Positions 12,310 through 20,989 of a stretch of 22,813 nucleotides of DNA are shown in pieces (positions within the stretch are counted from its first letter, which is position 1; the number at the start of each line of letters is the position of its first letter). Source of the DNA: an uncultured Atopobiaceae bacterium (GTDB lineage Bacteria > Actinomycetota > Coriobacteriia > Coriobacteriales > Atopobiaceae); contig CANPVI010000007.1 of assembly GCA_947581665.1 (NCBI GenBank), positions 1 through 22,813 on the forward strand. The letters run 5' to 3'. Below the pieces are notes generated by a model that searched no databases, was not told the origin of the DNA, and was given only the letters and a program-made list of their open reading frames with translations. The position numbers and the translations under genes are program-made.

Positions 12310-15273
12310 CTACCTTCCGCGGCCGCGGCGCCAGCTTTGGATGAAGCGATCGATCGACTTCGCGGAGACGAGGGCGACCGATTCGCTCGGCATCGCGCGC
12401 ACGACCGAGGTGCCATAGCTGCGCGTGAGGAGCCGGCTGTCCGCGAGGACGAGCACGCCGACGTCGGTGGAGGAGCGGATGAGGCGCCCGGCCGCCTGCT
12501 TCACGAGCAGCACCGCGTCGGGCAGCGAGAAATGGCTCCACGCACGTTCATCGCGCGCGTCACGCTCCTGGGTGAGCGGATCGGTGGGCACCGCGAAGGG
12601 CATCTTCGGCACCACGACGCAGCGCAAGGTATCCCCCGCCGCGTCGACGCCCTCCCAGAACGAGCGCAGCGCGAGCAGCGAGAGCTCCTCCTCCCTCACG
12701 AAGCGCTCGCGGAGGCGCCGTATGTTCGTGCCGCGCTCCTGCTGCAGAAGCGGCAAGCCCACCTCGCGAAGGCGCGGCTGGAGCGTGCGGTAGACCTTTT
12801 CCATGTCGCGCCGGTTCGTGAAGAGCGTGAGCACCGAGCCGTCCATCGCCACGTGCACGTCGTAGAGGAAATCCGTGAGGAGGCGCTGGTAGTTCGGGTT
12901 GTTTGGCTCGGGGAGGCCTTGCGCCACCACCACCTGCATCGCGTGGTCGAAGTCAAAGGAGGATTCGAGCGCGAGCGTGGAATAGGCGTCCGCGTCCACG
13001 AGATCGAGCCCCACGCCGTGGCAGAAGCGCTCGAAGTTGCCCTCGAGGGCGAGCGTCGCGGAGCAGTAGATGACGCCCATCATCTCCGGATACCAGCGTT
13101 CGGCGAGCTCGGCGCCTATGTCGTACTTCTCCACCACGAGCTTCTCCGCTCCTCGGCGCGAGGCCTGGAGCGAGGCGGAGAGGTAGGCGAAGGTGGTCTC
13201 GTCGGGACGCTCGAAGACGTTTCTGAGCGCGCGGAGCACCTGCACGAGCTCGCGCTTCGGACGGTCGAGATCTCCCGCCGGGGCGTCCAGCGCGTCGTTT
13301 ACCAGCGCCTGCGCCTCCCCGAGGTGGAGCACGAGCGTCGAGAGCGCGGGGATGAGCGCGTCCGCACATTCCGCGAGCTCCTCGAAGGCGGGCCGCGCGC
13401 GAAGCTCCTCGCTCACGCGCACGTCCTGCAGGTCGTAGCCCCCGCGATGCGCCGCCACGCGCACGACCTCCACGAGGTGGTCGAAGAAATCCGCCGAGAG
13501 CGGCGCGATCCGCGCAGCCTCCCCCGCCGCGCGCGTGAGGAGCGCTGCGGGAGTGGCGCCGCCCTCCACGCCCGACACCTGCACGAGGAGGTTGTGGATG
13601 GCGCCCGTCTGGAGGCCGCCCAACATCTCGAGCGCGTGGCTCATTCCCGAAGCGGCGGCTTCGACGGCCCACTGGCTGCGCGCCTCGTCCTCGAAGCCCT
13701 GCGCCTCGTCCACCACCCAGTGGCGGATGGGCGGCAGGATCTTGCCCTCGGCCTCCACATCGCGAAGCAGCAGCGAGTGGTTCGTGACCACGATGTCCAC
13801 CGACTGCGCCCGCTGGCGCGCGCCATGGAGCAGGCACGCGTGCGGGTAGAACGGGCAACGCGCGTGGAGGCACTCCTCGGGCGTGGTGGTGAGGAGGCCG
13901 CGCGGCACGAACTTCCAGCGTATGCCCAGCGAATCGAGATCGCCCTGCGGCGACTGGCAGGCCGAGGCGAGCGTGACCGCGATCGCATTCAAAAGATCCG
14001 TCGCGGCGGCCTCGGGCGTGCCGCCGGTGGTTTGGACGGTGCGCTCGACGGGGAGATCCCAGTCGAGCGCGCGCTCCACGCGGCGAAGGCACGGATAGTG
14101 GTCGTAGCCCTTGAGGCTCGCGAAGGTCACGCCACCGGAAAGCGCGCCATTGAGCGCGGGGAGCTCGGAGGCCACGAGCTGGTCGGTGAGGGCGTTCGTC
14201 TTCGAGGCGACGCCGCAGGTGATGCCGTTCTTCTTTGCGAAGAGCGCGAGCGGCAGGAGGTACGCGACGCTCTTGCCGGTGCCCGTGGCGGCCTCGATCG
14301 CGCGGTGCGTGGAGCTCCCGAGCGCGTCCGCCACCTCTTTGGCCATGCGCGTCTGCTCGGGACGCGGCTCGAACGCGCTATACATCGCGCCGATCACGCC
14401 CGCGCGCGAGAACGCCTCGTCGATCTCCTCCGCACTCGGCGGCTCGAGCTCCGCCACCTCACGTGCGTCGCGCTTCTCGGGGAGCCGCTCGCCGCGCACG
14501 AGGTCCTTGCGTACCTCACGCAGGGAAAACGCGGTCTTCGGAGCGTCCGCGGAAAGGCCGGAGAAGATCGGGCGGTAGGCCCAGTCCACCTCGGGGTGCG
14601 TGCTCGCGAGGCGCGCGAGGAAGCCCGGCGGCAAGCCCTGGAGCGCGCAGAGGAGGATGGGCCACATGCCGCTGAGCGCCTCCACGTCCGCCATCGCGCG
14701 GTGCGTGACGGGGCGGATGCCGAAGGCCCTCGCCATCCTCGCGAGTGCGTGGCTGGCGAGGCGCGGAAGGGCGATCCGGCTGAGCATGAGCGAATCGATC
14801 CAGACGTCGCTCACGCGCTCCTTGCCCGGCACCTTCTGCACGAACGAGCGGTCGAAGACGGCGTTGTGCGCGAGGATGGGCAGGCCGCCCACGAATTTCG
14901 CGAGCTCATAGACCGCGTGCTGCGGGCTCGACGCCCCGGCCACATCGAGGTTCGTGATGCCCGTGAGCTGGACGATCTCGTCGGGGATGACGATGCCGGG
15001 CTTCACGAAGGTCTGGAAGCAATCCACCACCCGCTTGCCGGAGAGGCGCACCGCGGCGATCTCGATGAGCTCGTCGTTCTTGAAGGAGAGGCCCGTGGTC
15101 TCGGTGTCGAGGACGACGAGATCCTCCTCGAGGAGGCCGAAGGAGGTGGTGGCCGCGCGCTCGGGGAGGCTGCGATAGAGCTCCGCGACGGCCGGCGGCG
15201 TGCCGGGGAGCAGGAGCTTGTCGAGCTCGGCGGGGTTGAAGCCGGTGGCGCTGGACGCGCTGGCGCCGCTCAC
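12310..15273 (-). CDS. dinG: DinG-family helicase with N-terminal DEDDh exonuclease
   Basis: A 987-residue protein. GTG at 15273 is the start: it overlaps the ddl stop as GTGA and follows GGGGAG by 6 bases. Residues 50-200 are a DEDDh 3'-5' exonuclease domain with all catalytic residues (Asp56 and Glu58 in LDTETTG, Asp141, His191, Asp196). The helicase part has Walker A 328-335 (ATGTGKS), a DEAQ box in place of DEAH at 522-525, and four cysteines suited to an Fe-S cluster as in DinG/XPD (Cys395, Cys468, Cys473, Cys480). The C-terminal motif VI is QAAGRLIRSSTDVGVLVLAD. The exonuclease-DinG fusion is known from Firmicutes and other Gram-positives and acts on DNA repair intermediates. The opposite strand is also open over most of this gene, a GC-content shadow. 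Confidence 0.92.
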   Translation of the reverse strand: MSGASASSATGFNPAELDKLLLPGTPPAVAELYRSLPERAATTSFGLLEEDLVVLDTETTGLSFKNDELIEIAAVRLSGKRVVDCFQTFVKPGIVIPDEIVQLTGITNLDVAGASSPQHAVYELAKFVGGLPILAHNAVFDRSFVQKVPGKERVSDVWIDSLMLSRIALPRLASHALARMARAFGIRPVTHRAMADVEALSGMWPILLCALQGLPPGFLARLASTHPEVDWAYRPIFSGLSADAPKTAFSLREVRKDLVRGERLPEKRDAREVAELEPPSAEEIDEAFSRAGVIGAMYSAFEPRPEQTRMAKEVADALGSSTHRAIEAATGTGKSVAYLLPLALFAKKNGITCGVASKTNALTDQLVASELPALNGALSGGVTFASLKGYDHYPCLRRVERALDWDLPVERTVQTTGGTPEAAATDLLNAIAVTLASACQSPQGDLDSLGIRWKFVPRGLLTTTPEECLHARCPFYPHACLLHGARQRAQSVDIVVTNHSLLLRDVEAEGKILPPIRHWVVDEAQGFEDEARSQWAVEAAASGMSHALEMLGGLQTGAIHNLLVQVSGVEGGATPAALLTRAAGEAARIAPLSADFFDHLVEVVRVAAHRGGYDLQDVRVSEELRARPAFEELAECADALIPALSTLVLHLGEAQALVNDALDAPAGDLDRPKRELVQVLRALRNVFERPDETTFAYLSASLQASRRGAEKLVVEKYDIGAELAERWYPEMMGVIYCSATLALEGNFERFCHGVGLDLVDADAYSTLALESSFDFDHAMQVVVAQGLPEPNNPNYQRLLTDFLYDVHVAMDGSVLTLFTNRRDMEKVYRTLQPRLREVGLPLLQQERGTNIRRLRERFVREEELSLLALRSFWEGVDAAGDTLRCVVVPKMPFAVPTDPLTQERDARDERAWSHFSLPDAVLLVKQAAGRLIRSSTDVGVLVLADSRLLTRSYGTSVVRAMPSESVALVSAKSIDRFIQSWRRGRGR

Positions 15274-16259
15274 GCGCGCTCCCCTTCCAGCCTCGGCACC
15301 GCGCCCGTGCCCACGCCGGGCCGCTCGAACGCCCACTCCACGAGGTGCGTGACGAGTTCGCTGAACGGCATGCCCGAGTGCGCCGCGCTGTCCGGCAGGA
15401 GCGAGGCGGCCGTCATGCCGGGGATGGTGTTCGTCTCGAGGATGACGGGGGTGCCGTCGGGGGTGACGATGAAGTCCGAGCGTGAGGCGCCCCAGCAGCC
15501 AAGCGCCGTATGGGCACGCAGCGCGAGCTCCTGAGCTCGGACGATAATGCTCTCGGGCAGGCGGGCCGGGATCACGTGGTGGAGTTCGGAGGGCTCGTAC
15601 TTCACCTTGATGTCGTAGAACTCGGCGCCCGTGACGACCTCGATGACCGGGAGGGCGCGAGGGTGCTTCCCGCCGATCACCGGGACGGTGATCTCCATGC
15701 CGACCACGGCCTCCTCCACGACTGCGTGGTTCGAGGACTGGAGCGCGAGCTCGAGCGCCGCAGGGAGCTCCTCGGCAGCGCCCACCTTCGAGACGCCATG
15801 CGAGGAGCCGTTCACCGCGGGCTTCACGAAAACCGGCAGCTCAAGGGCCTCGAGGATGCGCGCGCAGGTGGCCTCGGAGGCGTCCGTCGCGCTCAGGCCG
15901 CGCGCGATGGGGATGCTCGATTCCTCGTACACCCAACGCGAGATGGCCTTGTCCGACGCCATCGACGAGGCGAGCACGCCGGAGAAGGTGTAGGGGATGT
16001 GCAGCACCTCGAGGAGGCCCTGGATGCAGCCGTCCTCGCCGAAGGGGCCGTGCATGGCCACGAACGCGAGGTCGAAATCCCCTGCGGCGAGGCGGCGGAT
16101 GGTCTCGCGCTCGGCCACGTCCAGCATTTCCACGTGGATGAACCCCGCATCGCGCAGCGCACCCAGGCAGGCGGTGGCGGATTCCTCGGAGATCGGTCGC
16201 TCGTCCGACCAACCGCCCCAGAGGAGGGCGATGCGCGTGTGGAGAAGGGAGTTTTCCAT
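15270..16259 (-). CDS. ddl: D-alanine--D-alanine ligase
   Basis: A 329-residue ATP-grasp enzyme that joins two D-alanines for peptidoglycan synthesis. ATG at 16259 (MENSLLH) is preferred, with GAGG close upstream; ATG at 16277 is possible. The longer open frame upstream overlaps the divergent rlmN. Visible family features are the N-terminal IALLWGGWSDERPISEES, the ATP-binding FVKPAVNGSSHGVSKV, VVGMEITVPVI, the KVKY segment (Tyr here fits D-Ala rather than D-lactate specificity) and the metal-binding ETNTIPGMT. Its stop overlaps the dinG-like start by 4 bases, forming a two-gene operon. It is divergent from rlmN, with about 70 bases between the starts to hold both promoters. Confidence 0.93.
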   Translation of the reverse strand: MENSLLHTRIALLWGGWSDERPISEESATACLGALRDAGFIHVEMLDVAERETIRRLAAGDFDLAFVAMHGPFGEDGCIQGLLEVLHIPYTFSGVLASSMASDKAISRWVYEESSIPIARGLSATDASEATCARILEALELPVFVKPAVNGSSHGVSKVGAAEELPAALELALQSSNHAVVEEAVVGMEITVPVIGGKHPRALPVIEVVTGAEFYDIKVKYEPSELHHVIPARLPESIIVRAQELALRAHTALGCWGASRSDFIVTPDGTPVILETNTIPGMTAASLLPDSAAHSGMPFSELVTHLVEWAFERPGVGTGAVPRLEGERA

Positions 16260-16330
16260 GGCCTCGGGCTCTCTCATCGGATACCGTGGCACGAGGATAC
16301 TCCACGACCTCGACAAGAATTGGTGCTGTG

Positions 16331-17419
16331 ATGGCAAATGCGAACCCCTCAGCCGGGCACGGCGGCGCTCGTGGCGCAAACAAGCTCCCTGATCTGCGGG
16401 AACTTTCCCATGCAGAACTTGCCGGAGTTCTCGGGGAGCTGGGTGCGCCCGCGTTTCGCGTGAAACAGGTGGAGGAGTGGCTCGCGCGGCCGGAGGTGCA
16501 GGGCTTCGACGCGATGACGAACCTGCCGAAGGACCTGCGCGAGAAGCTCGCCGAACGCTACACGCTCTCGAGCATGGCGCTCGCGGCCACGCGCGTCTCG
16601 AAGGACGGTTCGCGCAAGTACCTCGTGCGTTGCGCCTCGGACGGCACCTACGTGGAGTGCGTGGGGCTGCCGTCGGCGGGGCGGCTCTCCGTGTGCGTGT
16701 CCACGCAGGCAGGGTGCGCGATGGGGTGCTCGTTTTGCGCCACGGGGCGCGCGGGCCTCACGCGGAGCCTCTCGGCGCGAGAGATCGCCGACCAGGTGGG
16801 GGTGGTGCGCGCGGACTTCGGGCTTCGCGTGTCGAGCGTCGTCTTCATGGGGCAGGGAGAGCCGTTCGCGAACTACGACGCCACGCTCGCCGCGCTGCGC
16901 ATCTTGAACGCGCCGGGGCCCGAGACCATCGGCGCCCGCCATCTCACGGTCTCCACCTGCGGGATCATCCCCCGCATCCGCCAGTTCTCGAAGGAGCCGG
17001 AGCAGTTCACGCTTGCGATCTCGCTCCATTCGGCGGTGCAGGCCACCCGCAACGCGCTCATGCCGGCGGTGCGCAAGTACCCGCTCACGCGGCTCCACGA
17101 GGTGCTGGGGGAATACGCCGAGCGCACGCACCGGCGCCCTACCTACGAATTCGCGCCGATCGAGGGCGTGAACGATACTAATCCCGAGGTAGATGCCTTG
17201 GTGGACTTTTGCGCGGGCACGCTTTGCCACGTGAACCTGATCCACCTGAACGAGCTCGAGGGAAGCCCGCTCAAGCCCTCTGCCGCCTCACGAGTGCGAG
17301 GCATCCAGGCGCGCCTCGAGCGCGCCGGCGTGGAGACCACGATCCGCGAGCCCCGCGGCCAGGACATCGAGGCCGCCTGCGGCCAACTCCGCCAACGCCT
17401 CGAGGGACTGGGGTTCTAG
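16331..17419 (+). CDS. rlmN: 23S rRNA/tRNA adenine C2-methyltransferase, radical SAM
   Basis: A 362-residue enzyme that methylates A2503 of 23S rRNA and A37 of some tRNAs. ATG at 16331 is chosen; an in-frame GTG at 16286 would add 15 residues unlike the family. Neither start has a strong ribosome site. The 4Fe-4S cysteines are Cys129, Cys133 and Cys136 (CAMGCSFC). The two reaction cysteines are conserved: Cys122 in SVCVSTQ and Cys350 in IEAACGQL. Other family segments are FRVKQVEEWL, GQGEPFANYD, LAISLHSA and LIHLNELEGS. Length and layout are normal. No terminator is obvious before the repeat array at 17426. Confidence 0.95.
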   Translation: MANANPSAGHGGARGANKLPDLRELSHAELAGVLGELGAPAFRVKQVEEWLARPEVQGFDAMTNLPKDLREKLAERYTLSSMALAATRVSKDGSRKYLVRCASDGTYVECVGLPSAGRLSVCVSTQAGCAMGCSFCATGRAGLTRSLSAREIADQVGVVRADFGLRVSSVVFMGQGEPFANYDATLAALRILNAPGPETIGARHLTVSTCGIIPRIRQFSKEPEQFTLAISLHSAVQATRNALMPAVRKYPLTRLHEVLGEYAERTHRRPTYEFAPIEGVNDTNPEVDALVDFCAGTLCHVNLIHLNELEGSPLKPSAASRVRGIQARLERAGVETTIREPRGQDIEAACGQLRQRLEGLGF

Positions 17420-17425
17420 GACTGG

Positions 17426-17515
17426 CCAACTCGGGAAGTCAATCCGGTCCTACTCATAAAGTCAATTCAGTCCAACTCATAAAGTTGAATCGAGCCAACT
17501 CATAAACTTTCCCTG
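17426..17515 (+). promoter_or_regulatory. Four direct repeats of 23-bp period upstream of the ATPase gene
   Basis: The tetramer ACTC opens each unit at 17429, 17452, 17475 and 17498, exactly 23 bases apart. The unit consensus is CCAACTCATAAAGTYRATYC. In the third unit CAACT-CATAA-AGTTG is also an inverted repeat. The first unit has CGGG for CATA, and the fourth diverges after CATAAA. The array ends about 40 bases before the ATPase start and lies just after rlmN, so it overlaps the probable promoter. It looks like an operator or binding array. Confidence 0.75.
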
Positions 17516-17554
17516 TATACTTGGCCTATTCAGGCATATGATCGGGAGGCGAGG

Positions 17555-18835
17555 ATGGAACGCAGAATCATCGTTCCAGACGATGGCTACCTCCCGCGTG
17601 TGGCTGATCCGCTCTTGGACCGCATGCTCGAGGCTTCCGGAGCCGTCCTCGTAAAGGGGCCAAAGTGGTGCGGCAAGACGATGACCTGCGAGCGGCGTTC
17701 CGCCAGCCAAGTCTTTCTGCAAGATCCGGATATCGGCGATGATCTCATCGCGCTGGCTGAGACAAAACCGTCAGTCATCTTGAGGGGGCCCGAGCCCCGG
17801 CTCATCGATGAGTGGCAAATGGCGCCGAAGCTTATGGATGCCGTTCGCTTTGCCCTTGACCGCGAACACGGAAGAGGTCGGTTCATTCTCACAGGCTCCG
17901 CCACGCCAGTCGTCGAACCGGCTCACACGGGTGTTGGGCGCATCGCCCGCCTTCCCATGCGCACGATGTCGCTCTTTGAATCAAGGGAATCAACGGGAGA
18001 AGTCTCGCTTCGCGCCCTATTTGATGGCGCAAGGCTCGAGAGCGCACTCGCCACAATGGATGTCGAGGACTATGCCTTTGCCACGTGTCGCGGTGGATGG
18101 CCCGAGGCGATTCTGCAACCAGACCGTACGATCAGCCTTGACATGGCCCGACTCTACGTGGACGAACTTCTCGACAGCGATATCGCACGCATGGATTCAA
18201 CCCGGCGCAATTCAACCTGGCTTCATGAGATCATGGCCTCCTACGCGCGCAATGTCGCCACCGAGGCATCCCTTGCCACCATCGCCAAAGATATGGCTGG
18301 CGAGCCCCCGTCGGCGCCCACGGTGAGTGGATACGTGGACGTCCTTGCGAGGGCGTGCGTGACCGAGGATCTCATCGCCTGGAATCCACGGCTTCGATCG
18401 AAGACGAAGGTGCGCACGAGCCCCGTCCGCCACTTCTGCGACCCCTCCATTGCGGCTGCGATGCTTGGGCTGAGTCCCGAAACGCTGCTGTTTAGCTGGA
18501 GCGCCTTTGGATTGCTGTTTGAATCGCTCTGCGTGAGGGACCTCAGGATCTATGCGGAACCCCTAGGCGGTCGTGTGTACCACTACCGCGACAAGACCGG
18601 ACTCGAAGCCGACGCGGTCGTGGTGCTTCGCGACGGACGCTGGGCTCCCGTGGAGGTGAAGCTGGGCGAGCGACACGTGGACGAGGCGGCAAGGCATCTC
18701 CTGGAGCTCGCCCATCGCGTGGATGCGGGATCGATGGGGTCGCCCACGTTTCTCATGATCCTTACCGCCGGCGCCGCGGCGTATCGAAGAGACGATGGGG
18801 TATATGTGGTTCCCTTGGGACTGTTGGGGCCATAG
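17555..18835 (+). CDS. AAA-family ATPase with DUF4143 domain
   Basis: A 426-residue protein. The ATG at 17555 follows GGGAGG. The N-terminal AAA_14-type domain has Walker A at 35-42 (GPKWCGKT), Walker B at 83-86 (LIDE, followed by WQ) and the sensor-like FILTGSA at 110-115. The C-terminal DUF4143 domain ends in a nuclease-fold-like pattern: FESLCVRDL, Asp353 in LEADAVVVL, and Glu367-x-Lys369 in VEVKLG, as in PD-(D/E)xK proteins. Such proteins are widespread, often in many copies per genome in gut bacteria, and their role is not settled. Codons are less GC-rich than in rlmN, and the gene is isolated, flanked by an upstream repeat array and a duplicated hairpin downstream, which fits horizontal gain. 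Confidence 0.9.
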   Translation: MERRIIVPDDGYLPRVADPLLDRMLEASGAVLVKGPKWCGKTMTCERRSASQVFLQDPDIGDDLIALAETKPSVILRGPEPRLIDEWQMAPKLMDAVRFALDREHGRGRFILTGSATPVVEPAHTGVGRIARLPMRTMSLFESRESTGEVSLRALFDGARLESALATMDVEDYAFATCRGGWPEAILQPDRTISLDMARLYVDELLDSDIARMDSTRRNSTWLHEIMASYARNVATEASLATIAKDMAGEPPSAPTVSGYVDVLARACVTEDLIAWNPRLRSKTKVRTSPVRHFCDPSIAAAMLGLSPETLLFSWSAFGLLFESLCVRDLRIYAEPLGGRVYHYRDKTGLEADAVVVLRDGRWAPVEVKLGERHVDEAARHLLELAHRVDAGSMGSPTFLMILTAGAAAYRRDDGVYVVPLGLLGP

Positions 18836-18899
18836 ACGTTTTCGACAAGTTGCAAACATATGTTCGTAACTCTGCGTTCCCGCAGGTACCGTAACTATT

Positions 18900-18997
18900 C
18901 CGCCGTGGACCCATTATTTCGGTGCATCTAACCTCTTTTACGCCGTGGACCCACTTTTTCGGTGCATGCTATGCACTGAAAAGTGGGTCCACGGCGG
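18900..18997. terminator. Long hairpin plus an extra half-copy between convergent genes
   Basis: A 27-base segment (GCCGTGGACCCACTTTTTCG and so on) at 18941-18967 pairs almost perfectly with 18971-18996 around a 3-base loop. A third, direct copy of the left arm with small changes lies at 18900-18927. The hairpin stands between the ATPase gene and the small membrane-protein gene. It is probably a bidirectional terminator with a duplicated arm, allowing two alternative stems. Confidence 0.7.
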
Positions 18998-19008
18998 AAG
19001 CGGTTCAA

Positions 19009-19251
19009 TTAGAAACCGGCGTGCTCCCATTGTTGGGCTACGTAGGCGCGGTTGGCATCGATGCGCGTCTGTTCGTCGGCGGTGTCCTTACCCATGATGG
19101 TCTCCTGGACGTCCTTGCCGATCTGCACACCCTTCTGGGCGATGTGCTGCAGGTTCTCCTTCGCCTCGTCGGGAAGCAGGAACTTGTAAACCGCGAATGC
19201 GACGCCCACCACCACACCGGCGAGCGCAATCTTGCCGAGGAACTTAAACAT
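19009..19251 (-). CDS. Small single-pass membrane protein after parB
   Basis: An 80-residue protein. The ATG at 19251 follows GGGAGG by 6 bases and overlaps the end of parB by 8 bases. Residues 5-24 form one membrane helix (LGKIALAGVVVGVAFAVYKF). The rest is a charged, helical soluble tail (DEAKENLQHIAQKGVQIGKD). No known family is recognised with certainty. Its coupling to parAB suggests co-expression with the segregation proteins, but it may simply be a small envelope protein carried in the operon. Confidence 0.8.
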   Translation of the reverse strand: MFKFLGKIALAGVVVGVAFAVYKFLLPDEAKENLQHIAQKGVQIGKDVQETIMGKDTADEQTRIDANRAYVAQQWEHAGF

Positions 19252-20107
19252 CGCGTACCTCCCAGCGCACGATTGACGAGACGAGGCGCGCGAGTTCGTC
19301 CTCGTCCTCGAATTGGATTTCGATCTTGTTCTTACCCCGTACGGACTTCACGCGCACGGGCGTACCCAGCGCCTCACGGAGCTGACGCGCCGCGCGCTTG
19401 TAGCTGTCAGGGGACACCGTGCGCACGTGGACGGTCTCGGTACTGCCAGAAAACAACGGAGCAAGGTTTTCTGTCTGGCGTACCGTGAGATTGTTGTCCA
19501 CCACCTGATGGGCGAGCCGCACGCGGTTCTCCTCATCGGCCACGGCGAGGATGGCGCGCGCATGACCTGCGGTGAGGAGACCTTGGGAAAGCATGTCCTG
19601 GATCTCCTCGGGGAGATCCAGCAGGCGCACCGCGTTTGCCACATATGCGCGAGACTTGGACACCTCCTCGGCGATCTTCGTCTGCGAGAGCTTCTCCTTG
19701 TCCATCAGGGTCTTGTAACCCTGCGCCTCCTCGATGGGATTGAGGTCACTCCGCTGCAGGTTTTCCACGAGCGCAAGTCGGAAGGATTCGGAATCGTCGG
19801 CTTCGCGGATGAGCACAGGCACCTCTTTGAGGCCCGCTCTCTTGGCCGCCTGGTAGCGGCGCTCGCCCGCGATGATCTCATAGCCATTCGCCACCGGACG
19901 CACGAGCAGCGGCTGGAGCACACCATGCTTCTCGATGGAATCGGAGAGCTCGGCAAGCTCCTGCTCGTCGAAGTCCACACGCGGCTGGCCGGGATTGCGA
20001 TGGATCTCCTTCAAAGGCACCTCGAGCGGCGTCTTGGGGCTCTCAAGAGGTTCCATGTCGCCCATGAGGGCGTTGAGGCCTTTGCCGAGCGCTGCTTTCT
20101 TAGCCAC
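19244..20107 (-). CDS. parB: Chromosome partitioning protein ParB
   Basis: A 287-residue CTP-dependent clamp that loads at parS sites and spreads along DNA. GTG at 20107 follows AAGGAAG and overlaps the parA end by 8 bases. The N-terminal ParB/CTPase domain has IHRNPGQPRVDFD, GERR at 81-84 within AGERRYQAAK, and ENLQRSDLNPIEEA. The helix-turn-helix (SQTKIAEEVSKSRAYVANAVRLL) lies near 140-165, and a C-terminal dimerisation segment ends in VSSIVRW. The N-terminal ALGKGLNALMGD is the ParA-stimulating segment typical of chromosomal ParB. Two parS sites lie within 1.7 kb upstream. It overlaps the next small gene by 8 bases. Confidence 0.96.
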   Translation of the reverse strand: MAKKAALGKGLNALMGDMEPLESPKTPLEVPLKEIHRNPGQPRVDFDEQELAELSDSIEKHGVLQPLLVRPVANGYEIIAGERRYQAAKRAGLKEVPVLIREADDSESFRLALVENLQRSDLNPIEEAQGYKTLMDKEKLSQTKIAEEVSKSRAYVANAVRLLDLPEEIQDMLSQGLLTAGHARAILAVADEENRVRLAHQVVDNNLTVRQTENLAPLFSGSTETVHVRTVSPDSYKRAARQLREALGTPVRVKSVRGKNKIEIQFEDEDELARLVSSIVRWEVRDV

Positions 20108-20900
20108 GGCGGATCACTTCCTTTGCGAGTTGGAGATAGGCGCGCGAACCGTTGTTGAAGCGCGCGTATTGCGTGACGGGCATGCCGTATGAGGGCGCCT
20201 CGGCGACCTTCACCGTGCGCGGGATGACGGTGGTGAAAACACTCTTCCCGAAGTAGCGGCGCACTTCGTCGGCCACCTGGTTCGAAAGCGTGGTGCGCTT
20301 GTCGTACATCGTGAGGAGCACGCCGAAGATCGAGATGTCCGGATTCAAGCGCGCTTGGACCACCGCGAGCGTGTCGAGCAACTTCGTGACGCCCTCGAGC
20401 GCGTAGTACTCGCACTGGATGGGCACGAGGATGGAATTGCTTGCCGCGAGCGCGTTAAGCGTGATGAGGCCAAGCGACGGGGGACAGTCGATGATGATGT
20501 AGTCGAACTGGTCCCCAAAGCCCTCCAGCGCGGATTTGAGCGCCATTTCGCGATCTTCCGCGTTCACCAGCTCGATCTCCGCGCCGGCAAGGTCGATCGA
20601 TGCAGGCACGAGGAACACTTTTTCGGCGCACGTCTCGCGTACGGCGTCCTCGATGGGCGCCTCACCGGCGAGCACCTCGTAGATCGTCGGCTCGTCTTCA
20701 TCTACCTCGATGCCGTAGCCGCTCGTCGTATTCGCTTGGGGGTCGAAATCGATCACCAGTACTTTGCGATCGTTTTCGCCAAGGGCTGCCGACAGATTTA
20801 CCACTGATGTCGACTTTCCGACGCCGCCTTTTTGGTTGATCACGGCGATTATCCTGGTGGGAGAATCGGGCTTGTGACGTTTTACGGCTTTTACATCCAC
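20100..20900 (-). CDS. parA: Chromosome partitioning ATPase ParA (Soj)
   Basis: A 266-residue ATPase of the MinD/ParA family that positions ParB-parS complexes. I place the start at GTG 20900, because AGGAG ends 5 bases before it; the GTG at 20906 directly abuts that site. The deviant Walker A is KGGVGKS at 24-30 (NQKGGVGKST), Walker A' is VIDFDPQANTT, and Walker B is IIIDCPPSLG. The C-terminal part has VPIQCEYYALEG and TVIPRTVKVAEAPSYGMPV. A parS palindrome lies 55 bases upstream, so ParB binding could also affect this promoter. It forms an operon with parB and the small membrane protein. Confidence 0.96.
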   Translation of the reverse strand: MDVKAVKRHKPDSPTRIIAVINQKGGVGKSTSVVNLSAALGENDRKVLVIDFDPQANTTSGYGIEVDEDEPTIYEVLAGEAPIEDAVRETCAEKVFLVPASIDLAGAEIELVNAEDREMALKSALEGFGDQFDYIIIDCPPSLGLITLNALAASNSILVPIQCEYYALEGVTKLLDTLAVVQARLNPDISIFGVLLTMYDKRTTLSNQVADEVRRYFGKSVFTTVIPRTVKVAEAPSYGMPVTQYARFNNGSRAYLQLAKEVIRRG

Positions 20901-20954
20901 GGTCACTCCTCATTTAAGCTGCAATTGGTAGCAGAATACACTACACGCCTCCTA

Positions 20955-20970
20955 TGTTTCACGTGAAACA
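20955..20970. promoter_or_regulatory. parS site upstream of parA
   Basis: TGTTTCACGTGAAACA is the exact 16-bp palindromic parS consensus bound by ParB. It lies just upstream of parA, where it can also influence parAB transcription. Confidence 0.95.
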
Positions 20971-20989
20971 CTTACCTGTACGTGCGGGC

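Noticed and set aside
12337..15534. Very long open frame (1065 codons) antisense to the dinG-like gene and ddl
   Set aside because: Its translation is Arg/Glu/His-rich without domains, and the opposite strand encodes clear conserved enzymes. It is an effect of GC-rich third positions.
17426..17515. CRISPR array
   Set aside because: The 23-bp period leaves no room for spacers; the units are contiguous and degenerate, as in a protein-binding array.
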